From Trichomonas vaginalis G3 (Eukaryota; Parabasalia; Trichomonadida; Trichomonadidae), in the NCBI RefSeq assembly GCF_026262505.1, contig NC_067204.1, positions 22,103,300 to 22,167,299 of the forward strand: a DNA stretch of 64,000 nt, read 5' to 3'. Both the position numbers and the translations under genes were made by a program. The notes under the pieces are model-generated. The model was not told the DNA's origin. It saw nothing but the letters and a program-made list of their open reading frames with translations, and ran no database searches. Positions 1-9,000 of the stretch are shown one piece after another (positions within the stretch are counted from its first letter, which is position 1; every line of letters begins with the position of its first letter).

Positions 1-477
1 CGTCTCACAAGATCTAAATTTGACCCAGAATACGTCCCTACAATTCAAGATTTCTTCGAAAAGCAACTTGTTCTCGACTCTAAATCATACACTCTTAACA
101 TTATTGATACAGCAGGTCAAGAAGAAATGGGCCCTATTACAGATATTGCTATTAAAGAAGCGCAAGCTTTCATCATTGTATATTCAGTTAAATCTATGAT
201 TTCATTCCAAGAAACAGAAAAATTCTATAATAAAATCAAAACACTTAATAATACACCAAAGATTGTCCTTTGTGGAAATATGTGTGATGTTCCTGCTGAG
301 GAAAGATCAGTAACTGAATCCCAAGGTACAACACAGGCCGCAAAATGGAATTGCAAATTCTTTGAAACATCTGCTAAGGATGATGTAAATATTAATGAAG
401 CCTTTATTGCTGCATTGAAGTTATTGATTCCTTCAACTCAACAAGCAAATAATAATAGCTGTTGTGTCATTGCCTAA
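1..477 (+). CDS. Ras-like small GTPase, 3' part
   Basis: The frame is open from base 1, so the gene starts before the window and its P-loop is missing. Visible are an effector-type segment YVPTIQDFF (Ras has YDPTIEDSY), the G3 motif DTAGQE, a G4 region GNMCD in place of the usual NKxD, and the G5 motif ETSAK. The last four residues, CVIA, form a CAAX box, which predicts C-terminal prenylation and membrane attachment. The effector segment and CAAX end point to the Ras/Rap/Rheb branch rather than Rab, which usually ends in CC or CxC. It would act as a GTP-controlled membrane switch. The exact subfamily cannot be set without the N terminus. The G4 change (Met for Lys) could alter nucleotide specificity. 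Confidence 0.88.
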   Translation, partial: RLTRSKFDPEYVPTIQDFFEKQLVLDSKSYTLNIIDTAGQEEMGPITDIAIKEAQAFIIVYSVKSMISFQETEKFYNKIKTLNNTPKIVLCGNMCDVPAEERSVTESQGTTQAAKWNCKFFETSAKDDVNINEAFIAALKLLIPSTQQANNNSCCVIA

Positions 478-1305
478 TTTACCCTTTTGATTATAAAAAT
501 GCATGATTTTTTTGGAGTTTTAGCAAATTTAACTACATTTTTTCATATATATTTTTAAATTTCTAAATAAAGATATATGAATCTTGGAATATTTAAAGAT
601 TTTAAAGAAGTTAAAGAATAATTCCTTGATGGTTTCTTTTAATTCCAACTTTTTGGCTTGGCATAATATCAGATTTATCCAAAAAATTTCGTGGTTTACC
701 GGAGTAAAAGAATTTTCTACCGAAACATTCAATGATTTTACCATTTTTAATAGATCTGTTCGAATTTCACATCTTTCGCGGAATTAAAAAATAAGAATTT
801 TGACGTTTTAATTATTGGAAGAAAACATACATAATGCGAATTCTATTTTTATATAACTGCGAACTCGATTTAATGATATTGGCATTTGAATGAAAAATTA
901 AGGTGCCGATTCAACCATGCCTCATAATAACAGCTCATATTCTAGCAAATGCTAGTTATTCTTAAAAAGCATTCAAATAATTGGAGTTTGATTCTAAATT
1001 CCAATAACGTTTTGCTATAAAACAACATATTAATTAATAGCTAATTAGATAAATGTCAATCATTAGAAAGCCTTGAACAGAGATATTTTAAAAATATGAT
1101 AAATCAATGTGGAACAAGGTTATAACTTATAATACTGATATGTCTACTCGACTCAATTGAAATTAGTAACAATAAAGAAACAATTGCAGGTTCACAAAAA
1201 TTTTCAGCAATATTATATAAAAACTAAGACACAAAATTAGAAATGTATTACTGTAAAATATTGTAGCATATATTATATATTTAATATGTGAATTCTAGAG
1301 AGATT
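478..1305. other. intergenic, no gene seen
   Basis: About 830 bp of AT-rich DNA between the GTPase stop and the convergent uS10 gene. Short overlapping frames on both strands near 529-787 have no recognisable protein character. I see no RNA gene or clear repeat. Confidence 0.6.
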
Positions 1306-1674
1306 TTACTCAGTGATAACGGAAACTTCGACATGAACATCTGGTTCAAGAGCGATCTGAGTAACCTGCTTGACGGCTTCAGCTGTGCCCTGGAAATCAA
1401 TAACGCGCTTGTAGATACGAAGTTCGAAGTGGTCGTAAGTTTCTGTACCGTTACCGCATGGTGCACGACGTGTGGTGATGCGTAGGCGGCGGCGTGGCAT
1501 TGGGATTGGGCCGCGGACTTCAAGATTGCCTTTCTTGAGCTTGCCCATAAGATTGCCAACAACTCTCTGAAGATTTGGAAGCTTAGAAGATGTGATTGTA
1601 AGGCGGATCTTCTGGACTGGAAGATCCTCAATGATCTCCTTCTTTTCATCACCGGTTGGGACTTGAGTAGACAT
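1306..1674 (-). CDS. RPS20: 40S ribosomal protein S20 (uS10)
   Basis: A 122-residue protein with the full uS10 pattern: IRLTITSSKLPNL near the N terminus, a VRGPIPMPRR loop, the RITTRRAPCGNGTETYDHFELRIYKR-type core, and a C-terminal beta strand. uS10 sits in the head of the small ribosomal subunit. The ATG at 1674 is chosen because MSTQVPTGDEKKE fits the family start; the frame stays open 11 codons further up but those residues look like leader sequence. The codons are GC-richer than the neighbours, as expected of a highly expressed gene. A CCTTT motif and a TCATTT initiator lie about 50 bp upstream. Confidence 0.96.
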   Translation of the reverse strand: MSTQVPTGDEKKEIIEDLPVQKIRLTITSSKLPNLQRVVGNLMGKLKKGNLEVRGPIPMPRRRLRITTRRAPCGNGTETYDHFELRIYKRVIDFQGTAEAVKQVTQIALEPDVHVEVSVITE

Positions 1675-1717
1675 CAACCAAAAGAAAAACCAAACAGAGT
1701 ATCTCAATTTTTCATGA

Positions 1718-1728
1718 AAATGAAAAGG
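1718..1728 (-). promoter_or_regulatory. CCTTT (M5-like) plus TCATTT initiator for uS10
   Basis: Reading the minus strand, CCTTTTCATTT lies about 45-55 bases before the uS10 ATG. CCTTT is a core promoter motif described in T. vaginalis at start sites, and TCATTT fits the initiator TCAYTW. The leader would be longer than the usual 6-20 bases, so the true start site may be elsewhere. Confidence 0.4.
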
Positions 1729-2174
1729 CCATGGCTCTTAGAATTAATTTTTAATATTTGTAATATACTATATAAAACTTACAAAACCAACTGCACAATG
1801 TTCAGATAAAACACATTTTTAATTTTGCGAAACAAAAAACTATCAAACTGGGGGCTGCCAATAATGTATTCATTCCATCCATTGCATAGTTTAAGAGATC
1901 GTATTAAAGATTTTAGTATTGAAATAGAAAATTAATACGACCCAATGGCGTCACATGATGTCATGACTTAAGCTTTTCAATTTTGCTTAGAAAAATTACC
2001 TCACAGGTTCCAAAACCCCCTACGGAGCTTTTAATAGAGTCGCAAATTGATCAATCAAAATTCAAAGAGTTTATTTGAACATTCATCACAGTCTTTACTA
2101 GTTGATTACAAAGCAAACTAAATTCTAAAATTTTCATATTTTCGACTTTCTTTTCAATTTTTTAAATAACTGAA
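1729..2174. other. intergenic
   Basis: About 450 bp between divergent uS10 and the ankyrin gene. I see no coding frame, RNA gene or repeat. It must hold the ankyrin promoter, but no clear TCAYTW stands close to the ATG at 2175. Confidence 0.5.
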
Positions 2175-3372
2175 ATGAAAGATATCCACCTCATGTTCAA
2201 TGAGTTAACAGAAAGATATCGAAACTACCATGAAATTGTAGCTTCATTCGTACGTATTAACACAACAAATATTTCCGAAATACAAGAAATTTATCAAAAG
2301 TTTAAATCAATTTCTTCTGAGATAAATGTTTTTCCATCGGGTCTTATCCCCTGCATTTTCAATGCTTACAAATATAATAATAGATATTTGAAATCATATT
2401 ATTTAATTTTCAAAATGTTTTATGACGAATTTCAAATAAAATTTGATTCACCGGAACATCAAGCCTTAAGTTATTTCTTAAATAAGGAATATGGATTCCC
2501 AATAGGTTATCGAGATCAGAAACTTTTCGGAAATTATTCATTAGATCTCCATGAAAAAAACACAATTTATAGATCAATCATGGACGATGATAAAGATTCA
2601 TTTATTGTATTCATTGAAAGTGAATCATTTGATAAAGAACAAAAACTCAAACATCATTTTTATCCAGAATCATCTGAAGGATATTCATTTCTTGAATTGT
2701 GTTGCTATCACGGAGCTGTTGATTGCTTTAAGCTATTAAGAACAAAATTTAAATCAGAAATAACTCCACAATGCCTTCAATTTTCATTCTTAAGCGGAAA
2801 ACCTGAAATTTTGAACGAATGTTTGAAATTCCAAAAACCTGATCAAGAATGCATGAAATATGCAATTATTTCATTCAATATCGATTTTATAACATTTTTG
2901 AATAGAGAACATGGATTAGATATTGATTTGGAGACTTGTAGGCTTTGGATGAATTTTCAAGCTTTCTTTGTTCACCTTGATATTTCAAAAGACATTGACA
3001 ACTGTTTTGTTTATTGTGCTAATTTCGGTCCTTCTGTTTTGGAATATTTTATCTCAAACGGATGTAATATTAATGCCAAAGAAAACAAATTCAAACGGAC
3101 AGCTCTTCATATAGCTGTAACAACAGGCAATAAAGAATTGATTGAACTTCTTTTGTATAAAGGAGCAAATGTTCATTCAAAAGATAGTTATGGAGAAAAA
3201 AGTCTTTCTTACGCAGTCGGCCTTCATTACAATAAAATAGTCGAAACTCTTATAAAATTTGGTGCAGATTATACTTCAAAAGATATCATTGGAGCTGCTC
3301 TTTTTGCTGCAGCTAGATCAAATAATTACGACGTTGCAGAATTTCTTATTTTGAATGGTGCAAATGTTAATA

Positions 3373-3400
3373 TAGGGTGTCCAAAGGTGCGTTTAGCACA
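3373..3400 (+). repeat. mariner left terminal inverted repeat
   Basis: 28 bp starting TAGGGTGTCC and ending TTTAGCACA; matches the reverse complement of 4648-4675 at 27 of 28 positions. Confidence 0.95.
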
Positions 3401-3568
3401 GCGCTCTATATGAGACTATTAAAGGAGATATATGCTGATTATAAATATATAATAAAAAATATGAATATATGTATATGATGAGTAAGTTGTATTTTGGCGC
3501 CATGCCGGGATATAAAATGAATTTTGAGACAAGAGGCGGTTTCGCGGGAAATTTTGGCGGGATTTTTT

Positions 3569-3574
3569 TCATTT
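3569..3574 (+). promoter_or_regulatory. initiator TCATTT for the transposase
   Basis: TCATTT matches the trichomonad initiator TCAYTW. Its A (3571) is 9 bases before the ATG at 3580, the spacing normal for this organism. This supports 3580 as the transposase start and shows that the transposon carries its own host-type promoter. Confidence 0.7.
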
Positions 3575-3579
3575 TTTTA

Positions 3580-4595
3580 ATGAATCATAAAGAAAACATC
3601 CGCGCTCTTGCAAAAAAATGCAAAGACTGTAAAAAATCTACGAGACATTGGTAAAATGCTTCGGTATGGATGCTCCTAGCTATTCCACTGTAACGTATCA
3701 TGTTAGGATGTATCACTTCATGAACAAAAAGGCGCCCATCATAAAAATTGACAAAAAATCGCCGGATCAAAGAAAAATCAAAGCAATTCTTCAAGCGCTA
3801 GATGAAGACCCAAGAGCATCACTCAGAAGGATAGAGGAGATGACAAAGATACCACGTACAACAGTCAGTTATTATCTGCACAATTATTTGAACTACAAAC
3901 TAGCGTATACACGTTGGGTTCCGCACAACCTTAATTCAGTTCAAAAAAAATCTAGAGTCCAATCTTCGAAAGAGCTCCTCTCTATATTGGGTGCGTATCA
4001 ATCCAAGAAGTTTCGCTTTTTAGTAACAGGGGACGAGTCTTGGTTTCAATATGCAACAGAAGCCAAAATCATGTGGATCCCGAAGGATGAAAATCCGCAA
4101 ACATTCCCGAAGAAAAAAATTGACACACCAATGATGATGTTGTCGGTTTTTTGGGGCGTGAATGGCATCATCGCAATTGATATTCTTCAAAAACCTAATA
4201 CGATGAATGCTCAGTATCTAATTGACAATGTTCTTACTCAAATTATCAATTCTGATGAGTTTGAGAAATCCAAACAACAAAAACAAAAGTTTGCAATTCA
4301 TTTTGATAATTCAAGAGTTCACAAAAGTCATAAGGTAATGAATTACTTGGTGGAAAACAATGTCAAAGTTGTTCCAAACCCAATTTATTCACCTGATATT
4401 GCACCCTCTGACTTTTATTTATTCGGCACGCTAAAAAAGAGAGCTGAAGGACGCGAATTCGCGAGTCCAGATGATCTTGAAAATTTTGTAAGAGAGCAAT
4501 TTGAGCAATTTTCTCATGATGATTTAAAGCGTGTCTTTCAAGCCTGGATCGATCGCTGCGAACGCGTGATTGAATCCAATGGTGATTATATTTAA
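3580..4595 (+). CDS. mariner transposase, with a frameshift near its N terminus
   Basis: The long frame 3648-4595 gives 315 residues with the mariner catalytic motifs: TGDESWF (first Asp), HFDNSRVH (second Asp) and YSPDIAPSDFYLFG (third Asp), with 34 residues between the last two. The helix-turn-helix segment MDAPSYSTVTYHV lies at its start. The family's missing N-terminal residues (MNHKENIRALAKKCKDCK) are encoded from ATG 3580 in another frame. The two frames meet at a run of six A at 3631-3636; one extra A would join them, so this copy has probably lost one base there. The enzyme would be about 338 residues, usual for mariners. Alternatively initiation at 3648 yields a protein lacking the first DNA-binding helix. 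Confidence 0.9.
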
Positions 4596-4647
4596 ATAAA
4601 CTTTATATATATGTAACTTGTTTATTTCTATTCGCAGTATTCAGGTT

Positions 4648-4675
4648 TGTGCTAAACACACCTTTGGACACCCTA
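4648..4675 (-). repeat. mariner right terminal inverted repeat
   Basis: 28 bp, inverted copy of 3373-3400 with a single difference. Followed by the TA target duplication. Confidence 0.95.
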
Positions 4676-5419
4676 TATTAAACGAGAAGGAGATTCTCCA
4701 CTGATTATTGCAGCAATAAATAATAGCGTAGAAACAGCAAAATTGTTAATATCATATGGTGCTAATGTCAATGAACAAACTCCTGATGGTCAAACTGTGC
4801 TTTGTTGGTCATCAAAAAATAATTCAATTGATATTACAAAACTTCTCATATCAAATGGAGCAAATGCTAATATACCAACAAAGAAAGGACAAACACCCCT
4901 AATGTTTGCTTTACACAATAAATGCCTTGAAATTGCAGAATTACTTTTATCATCTGGTGCAGATATAAATGCTGTACAGGAGAATGGATACTCTGCTCTC
5001 CATCTTGCAGTTGGTGTGAATGATTTGGATACAATAAAATTCCTTGTTTATCACCATGCAAATATAAATTTAAGAGATTATGACGGTCTAACAGCTTATT
5101 TTCATGCATGTGATCTTGGGTACAATGATATAAAATTATTTTTTGAACAAAATGGTGCAATGTAGTTGCTTTAGGATGAAACAATAATACATATCCGAAT
5201 ATAATATTTGCACATTCAATTTTTATGTTCACTCTAAAATTATTACTTATTCAGTTTTGAATTTTTAGGCAAGATTTTAAATTAAAATAAAAATTAAAGT
5301 TTTTCGATCTAAGGTACCCAAAACTACCATGCTGTATTAGTATGTTTTTAAGTTTTTAGGTGAAATGCTCTAACCAATAATTTAGCTCAATTTCTAAACG
5401 GACGCAAAGAGAATTTCAT

Positions 5420-6502
5420 ATGACTGTTTCATTAGATCGACAAATCAGCAAGTTCCAGGCAAAAGTACAACAAGAACTTACATTAAAAGATGATGAAATT
5501 GAGCGCCTTAAACATGATATTGTTCAAACTAATGCAGAAATTGCTCAAATTGAAGATCAGATAAATATTGAGAAAGACAAATACAATCATCAAGAAGCCA
5601 AAGTAGTAGGAAAGGAAAGAAAGCAAAAGGCATCAATTGAGACAATCAAAACAAGATTAAATACGAGTCATTCAGAAAGAATATATCAAATTACACAACA
5701 ACAGAGCGAAGTGATTAATGAAATACATCAAGAGTTTGAAACGAAGCTAGCTCAAATTGAGCAATATTCAGATGCACTTACTCAACAAAGAACTAAAGGA
5801 ATCACCGACGAAATCAAGAAAACAAAAGAAATGATTGATAAAGTAAAACAAAAGATATCCGATCAAGAAAAACGAGGCCATTCAGATACAGAAGACGAAA
5901 TCATGGAGAATCAAGAAATTGAAATTAATCGTGTTAAAGCTCTTGAAAATGCACTCAAAGACAAAAACAAAGAGCGTTACGAATCACTCATGTCGGCTAA
6001 ACAACAATTATCTCAATGCGTTACTACACTAGAAGAAAGTGAAAAGGAACACAGAATTAATTTGGATAATCTCCTCCAGAAACTCCGGCAGCTTGATGAA
6101 AAGTACAAAGATAGACTTAAAAGAATGAAAGATGTTCATGAACGTGAAATAGAGCCTCTTAAACGCAGAAAATCCGAAGTTGAAAAAAGAATCTCAGCTG
6201 CAATGAGACAAATGGATTCTATGGATGCTCAGCATCGCAGACAAATAGAATCTGTTGTTACACAAGGTGAGCAACTCAAGCTTGAATACCAAAATGCCAT
6301 TACAAAAGGAGCTCAGCTTCAACAAGAAGATGATAAAATAAGAACACAAACGCAGAAATTGCAACAACTCACACAAACTCTCGAGCAACGTGATAAACAG
6401 CTTGCAGAAGTTAGACAGCAGAATGAATCCATGAAGAGAGAAGTTATGAGATTAAAACATGAGGCAAAAGTTGCAAAGCGAAGAGCCCATTTGAACATTT
6501 GA
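5420..6502 (+). CDS. long coiled-coil protein
   Basis: 360 residues, nearly all charged and glutamine-rich heptads (for example LKDDEIERLKHDIVQTNAEI) with almost no proline until the end, so one long coiled coil. I see no globular domain, membrane segment or signal peptide. Such proteins in trichomonads often belong to the cytoskeleton (basal body, costa, flagella), but nothing here fixes a role. The stop before 5420 in the same frame (TAA 5378-5380) makes the ATG at 5420 the only start; a TCATA initiator-like site overlaps it, leaving almost no leader, so the start is slightly uncertain. Confidence 0.8.
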   Translation: MTVSLDRQISKFQAKVQQELTLKDDEIERLKHDIVQTNAEIAQIEDQINIEKDKYNHQEAKVVGKERKQKASIETIKTRLNTSHSERIYQITQQQSEVINEIHQEFETKLAQIEQYSDALTQQRTKGITDEIKKTKEMIDKVKQKISDQEKRGHSDTEDEIMENQEIEINRVKALENALKDKNKERYESLMSAKQQLSQCVTTLEESEKEHRINLDNLLQKLRQLDEKYKDRLKRMKDVHEREIEPLKRRKSEVEKRISAAMRQMDSMDAQHRRQIESVVTQGEQLKLEYQNAITKGAQLQQEDDKIRTQTQKLQQLTQTLEQRDKQLAEVRQQNESMKREVMRLKHEAKVAKRRAHLNI

Positions 6503-6649
6503 ATCAAATTATTTGTATTTTGTAAAGTTAATATCTATTTCAATAGTTTTTTTTTCATTTTTTATGTTGAATTTTAATTCATTTTGTAATTAAGTTTGCA
6601 TTTTGGAAAAAATACAATCAAAAACATTTTCGAAAGAACAAAACATGGT

Positions 6650-7300
6650 TTATTGAGATTTAACTCGGTAATCTTCGGTATGATTGTTAATAAGTTCTAC
6701 ATCGCTTGTTTTAGCATCAATTAGAGATGGGATTTTGCCATTGATAATCTCATTATACATTTCATTGTAATTATCGCTGTTATTGGCGATAAAATGCTCG
6801 TTAATAGTAATTCCATTTGCCCAAACTGTTATAAGAACATGGGGCAAATAAGATGTATCAATGGTGTATGTATTCTTCATCATGAGATTTATGTTGCATG
6901 CCTCATCATTGATAAGTACTGGACCTTGTTCTTTGATAACATGAGGAATTTGTGGGTTGGGGAAGAAGACTTCTGGTGTTACTGGCTTTTTGCGGTGTAA
7001 AAATTCAGGAACGACAATTTCATCTTCAATTGGATATTTTCTTTCAAAGATAGATTCGGTAGGAGTCTTTATTTCTTGCGTAGCTTTGTTGGGAATCGTC
7101 GACAATGATAATCCATATTGTTTTTCGAAATCTTCTAGACTAAATTTCTCTGGAACTTTGGCATTGTTTGCTAAAAATACATCATAATAGAATGATAAAG
7201 CTAAATCCATATTACCATTGTATTCGTTTAGGCAAAAACATGCAGTTCTGCGATCACAATCTGTAATATTCATAAACTTAACAACATTATTCTCATTCAT
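6650..7300 (-). CDS. UBA-like plus SEP domain protein (p47/NSFL1C-like, no UBX)
   Basis: 216 residues. Residues about 1-40 (NVVKFMNITDCDRRTACFCL followed by NGNMDLAL) look like a UBA-like three-helix domain. Residues about 155-200 (ITVWANGITINEHF, then NEIINGKIPSLI) match the SEP domain of p47/Shp1 adaptors, which work with the AAA ATPase p97/Cdc48. Classical p47 ends with a UBX domain; this protein ends shortly after SEP, so it would lack the main Cdc48-binding fold. The ATG at 7300 is chosen because the frame above it has only a GTG. It lies divergent from the RING gene at 7428. Confidence 0.78.
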   Translation of the reverse strand: MNENNVVKFMNITDCDRRTACFCLNEYNGNMDLALSFYYDVFLANNAKVPEKFSLEDFEKQYGLSLSTIPNKATQEIKTPTESIFERKYPIEDEIVVPEFLHRKKPVTPEVFFPNPQIPHVIKEQGPVLINDEACNINLMMKNTYTIDTSYLPHVLITVWANGITINEHFIANNSDNYNEMYNEIINGKIPSLIDAKTSDVELINNHTEDYRVKSQ

Positions 7301-7427
7301 ATCGATAAAAAATGTGCCAGATTTTAGCACTTTTTATGTAAACTATCACCCCCTATTTTTGGAAAAATTTTCCTTAAGATGCACACCCCCAATTTTTTTT
7401 CCATTTGGTAAATTTTTTTTAGTCAAA

Positions 7428-7775
7428 ATGCAAGATTCAAAACCAGCAACTGATCTTCCAGCCGGGGACAACAAACAACAGCCCGATGCTAAGAAAGCAG
7501 ATAACAAGAACCAAATGATGTTTGTAGTATATAAATTCAATCCGGTTTATTTATCATCTTGGCAAGGTAAACAAGATATCTGCGCAATTTGCAAGAGTAG
7601 TTTTATGTCACCTTGCAGTACATGCGAATCAAAAGGACTTAGTGAGCCCTGCGCTGCAACAGAAGGAAAATGCGGACATAAATTCCATAAGCATTGCATT
7701 GACCAATGGCTTCAGAAAAATAAACATTGCCCAATGTGTAATACAGAATTCTTCGAACAAGATTCTACCAATTAA
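7428..7775 (+). CDS. RBX1: RBX1/ROC1-like RING-H2 protein
   Basis: 115 residues with a C-terminal RING-H2 finger: CAIC at about 46-49, CSTC about ten residues on, the second Cys pair and CGHKFHKHCIDQWL, then CPMC. The extra Cys pair inserted between the first and second knuckles is the hallmark of RBX1/RBX2 and APC11. The segment YKFNPVYLSSWQGKQDICAIC resembles the RBX1 strand that enters the cullin. It is therefore the RING subunit of a cullin ubiquitin ligase that recruits the E2; APC11 is the alternative. The ATG at 7428 gives the family length; the upstream open frame is AT-rich leader. Confidence 0.88.
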   Translation: MQDSKPATDLPAGDNKQQPDAKKADNKNQMMFVVYKFNPVYLSSWQGKQDICAICKSSFMSPCSTCESKGLSEPCAATEGKCGHKFHKHCIDQWLQKNKHCPMCNTEFFEQDSTN

Positions 7776-8009
7776 CCGCATTTAATTTATTAATAATAAA
7801 ATTGTAAATGTTACTCCTTACCAATAATTCGCCTTTACCTTTTTATACATAATCAATATTACTTAATAGTTTTCATTATATTTTTGTTTAGCTTTATGAA
7901 ATATGAGAAGGGAACAAAATTGCTCCAAAATCTGACACTCTTTTGTAAACTAATTTTTTTTTACATTTTATTTTTTATTGGTCTGTACTATGCCTTTTAA
8001 GCCTTTACA

Positions 8010-8130
8010 GGAGCTCCATAGCTCCCAATCCTACGAAAGGGAGTCATGGAGCTCATGAAGCCCTATCAGAAGATCAGTGAAGCTTTTCTTCACTTTTGGA
8101 GCTCCATAGCTCCCAATCCTTACGAAAGGG
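8010..8130 (+). repeat. pair of 32-bp direct repeats with GGAGCTCC core
   Basis: GGAGCTCCATAGCTCCCAAT and the following TACGAAAGGG occur at 8010-8041 and 8098-8130 with one indel. The unit contains the palindrome GGAGCTCC and is much GC-richer than its surroundings. Role unknown. Confidence 0.75.
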
Positions 8131-8158
8131 GGCTGTGGGCCTCATCTGTTCCAACTTC

Positions 8159-8233
8159 CAGATACAGCTATCTATAATTCCTTTTACTGATTCAAGAACA
8201 ATCAGTAGAAAGAATTGTAGATAGCTATATCTG
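8159..8233. repeat. inverted repeat, 34-bp arms and 7-base loop
   Basis: The arms 8159-8192 and 8200-8233 match at 30 of 34 positions. Two mismatches would be G-U pairs in a plus-strand RNA and two in a minus-strand RNA, so either transcript could fold. It could be a structured RNA, a small transposon remnant or chance; no protein frame explains it. Confidence 0.75.
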
Positions 8234-8851
8234 TTTGAATTCTTTGAAGTGTTGTATCTCGGAGGTCTTGGGCTCTGGCTCATTTACAAAAAGCACTTTT
8301 GATACATACTATATGAATAATCTCATATTATTTAGTTATTTGAAAATGAAATATACTTACACTATCTTATTTCCTATTAGAATTATCATTACTCAAATTT
8401 ATATTTTAATTGAGCCTTGGATTTTTTATTCTATGTTTTCAATAAAAAACCTGGCCATATCAATGATATTTTTTATCTTAGAAAAGGGTTTTATATAATA
8501 TGTACAAACAATATCAATATATTTGAAGAAATAAATTTGAAATTCAAATTTAATGTCATTTCTTCGGCTTTTTTAGTGAATTATAGTATATAACACATAA
8601 AATTCGTATTTAGTTCATTATCTGCTGCTTCAGCAGTGAATTCAACTGTTGTCATTCAAAATTGAATTTACATTCAAAATATGCAATAAAATACATGCCT
8701 ATTTTACACCCATTAATCAATAAACAAACAAATTTATATCTAGCATTTCTAAAAAGCCCATTGAAGATTCAAAACTGTTAATTCAAATATGACTTTTTGA
8801 TTAAAACCGCAAATAATTTTATATTTTATTTTCCATTTTTTTGGATATTAA

Positions 8852-8884
8852 ATGACAACTTCAGGTTGTTGCTTTTCGGACGTT

Positions 8885-8887
<3 letters not shown>
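8852..8887 (+). pseudogene. possible 5' scrap of the host gene hit by Maverick copy 1
   Basis: An ATG at 8852 opens twelve codons (MTTSGCCFSDVH) up to the Maverick edge. On the far side of the element (34001 on) lies the body of a beta-helix type surface protein without a start. The two may be one host gene. The short length makes this an inference only. Confidence 0.3.
8883..8887. repeat. target site duplication of copy 1, left
   Basis: TTCAT directly before the A-run; matches 33996-34000. Five to six bases is the usual Polinton duplication. Confidence 0.85.
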
Positions 8888-8921
<34 letters not shown>

Positions 8922-8958
8922 TAGTGGGGCTTCCAGGCACTTCGTGCCCTCTAGCCCC
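8888..8958 (+). repeat. left terminal inverted repeat of copy 1
   Basis: An A-run of about 30 then GGTAGTGGGGCTTCCAGGCA and on to CTAGCCCC. The reverse complement of 33935-33995 is the same apart from A-run length. The unique part folds on itself: GGGGCT pairs with AGCCCC and, inside, GGCAC pairs with GTGCC around TTC. Confidence 0.93.
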
Positions 8959-9000
8959 GAAGATGTTTAGTAAAAAATGAGGTTTTTATTCGGAAAATTG

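Larger units (their letters stand above)
3373..4675 (+). mobile_element. Tc1/mariner element, Tvmar1-like
   Basis: A 1,303-bp element with 28-bp terminal inverted repeats (27 of 28 match) beginning TAGGGTGTCCAAAGG, flanked by TA at 3371-3372 and 4676-4677, the mariner target duplication. It encodes one transposase with a DD34D catalytic triad, which defines the mariner branch. T. vaginalis is known to carry a mariner family, Tvmar1, and size, repeats and triad fit. The near-perfect repeats suggest a recent insertion. It landed inside an ankyrin coding sequence without any loss of target bases. Confidence 0.96.
2175..5165 (+). pseudogene. DUF3447-type ankyrin repeat protein gene, split by a mariner
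   Basis: The first part (2175 to 3372) encodes a helical N-terminal region of about 280 residues typical of the large trichomonad ankyrin family, then ankyrin repeats (TALHIAVTTGNKELIELLL, SLSYAVGLHYNKIVETLI). The last intact stretch ends GANVNI, after which the mariner begins. Beyond the transposon (4678 to 5165) the same frame resumes with REGDSPLIIA and four more repeats, ending at TAG 5163-5165. Without the transposon and one TA copy the frame is continuous, giving about 561 residues. So the gene was intact when the transposon landed. As it stands the first part would be read into the transposon and stop at 3411-3413. Ankyrin repeats bind other proteins; the partner is unknown. Confidence 0.88.
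7776..8887. other. non-coding stretch before Maverick copy 1
   Basis: About 1.1 kb of AT-rich DNA. It contains a near-identical 32-bp direct repeat (8010-8041 and 8098-8130) and a long hairpin (8159-8233), listed separately. Open frames here are shadows without protein character. A short start (ATG 8852) runs into the Maverick and may be the 5' end of the host gene interrupted by it. Confidence 0.6.

Noticed and set aside
1674-1730. Spliceosomal intron in the uS10 leader
   Set aside because: No trichomonad-type 5' site or ACTAAC-ACACAG type 3' signal.
3469-3654. Separate 61-residue gene at the start of the mariner
   Set aside because: Its second half is the N terminus of the transposase in the other frame; the first half is leader.
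8235-8498. 87-residue frame in the gap before the Maverick
   Set aside because: AT-rich, hydrophobic by composition only, no initiator and overlaps the hairpin edge.
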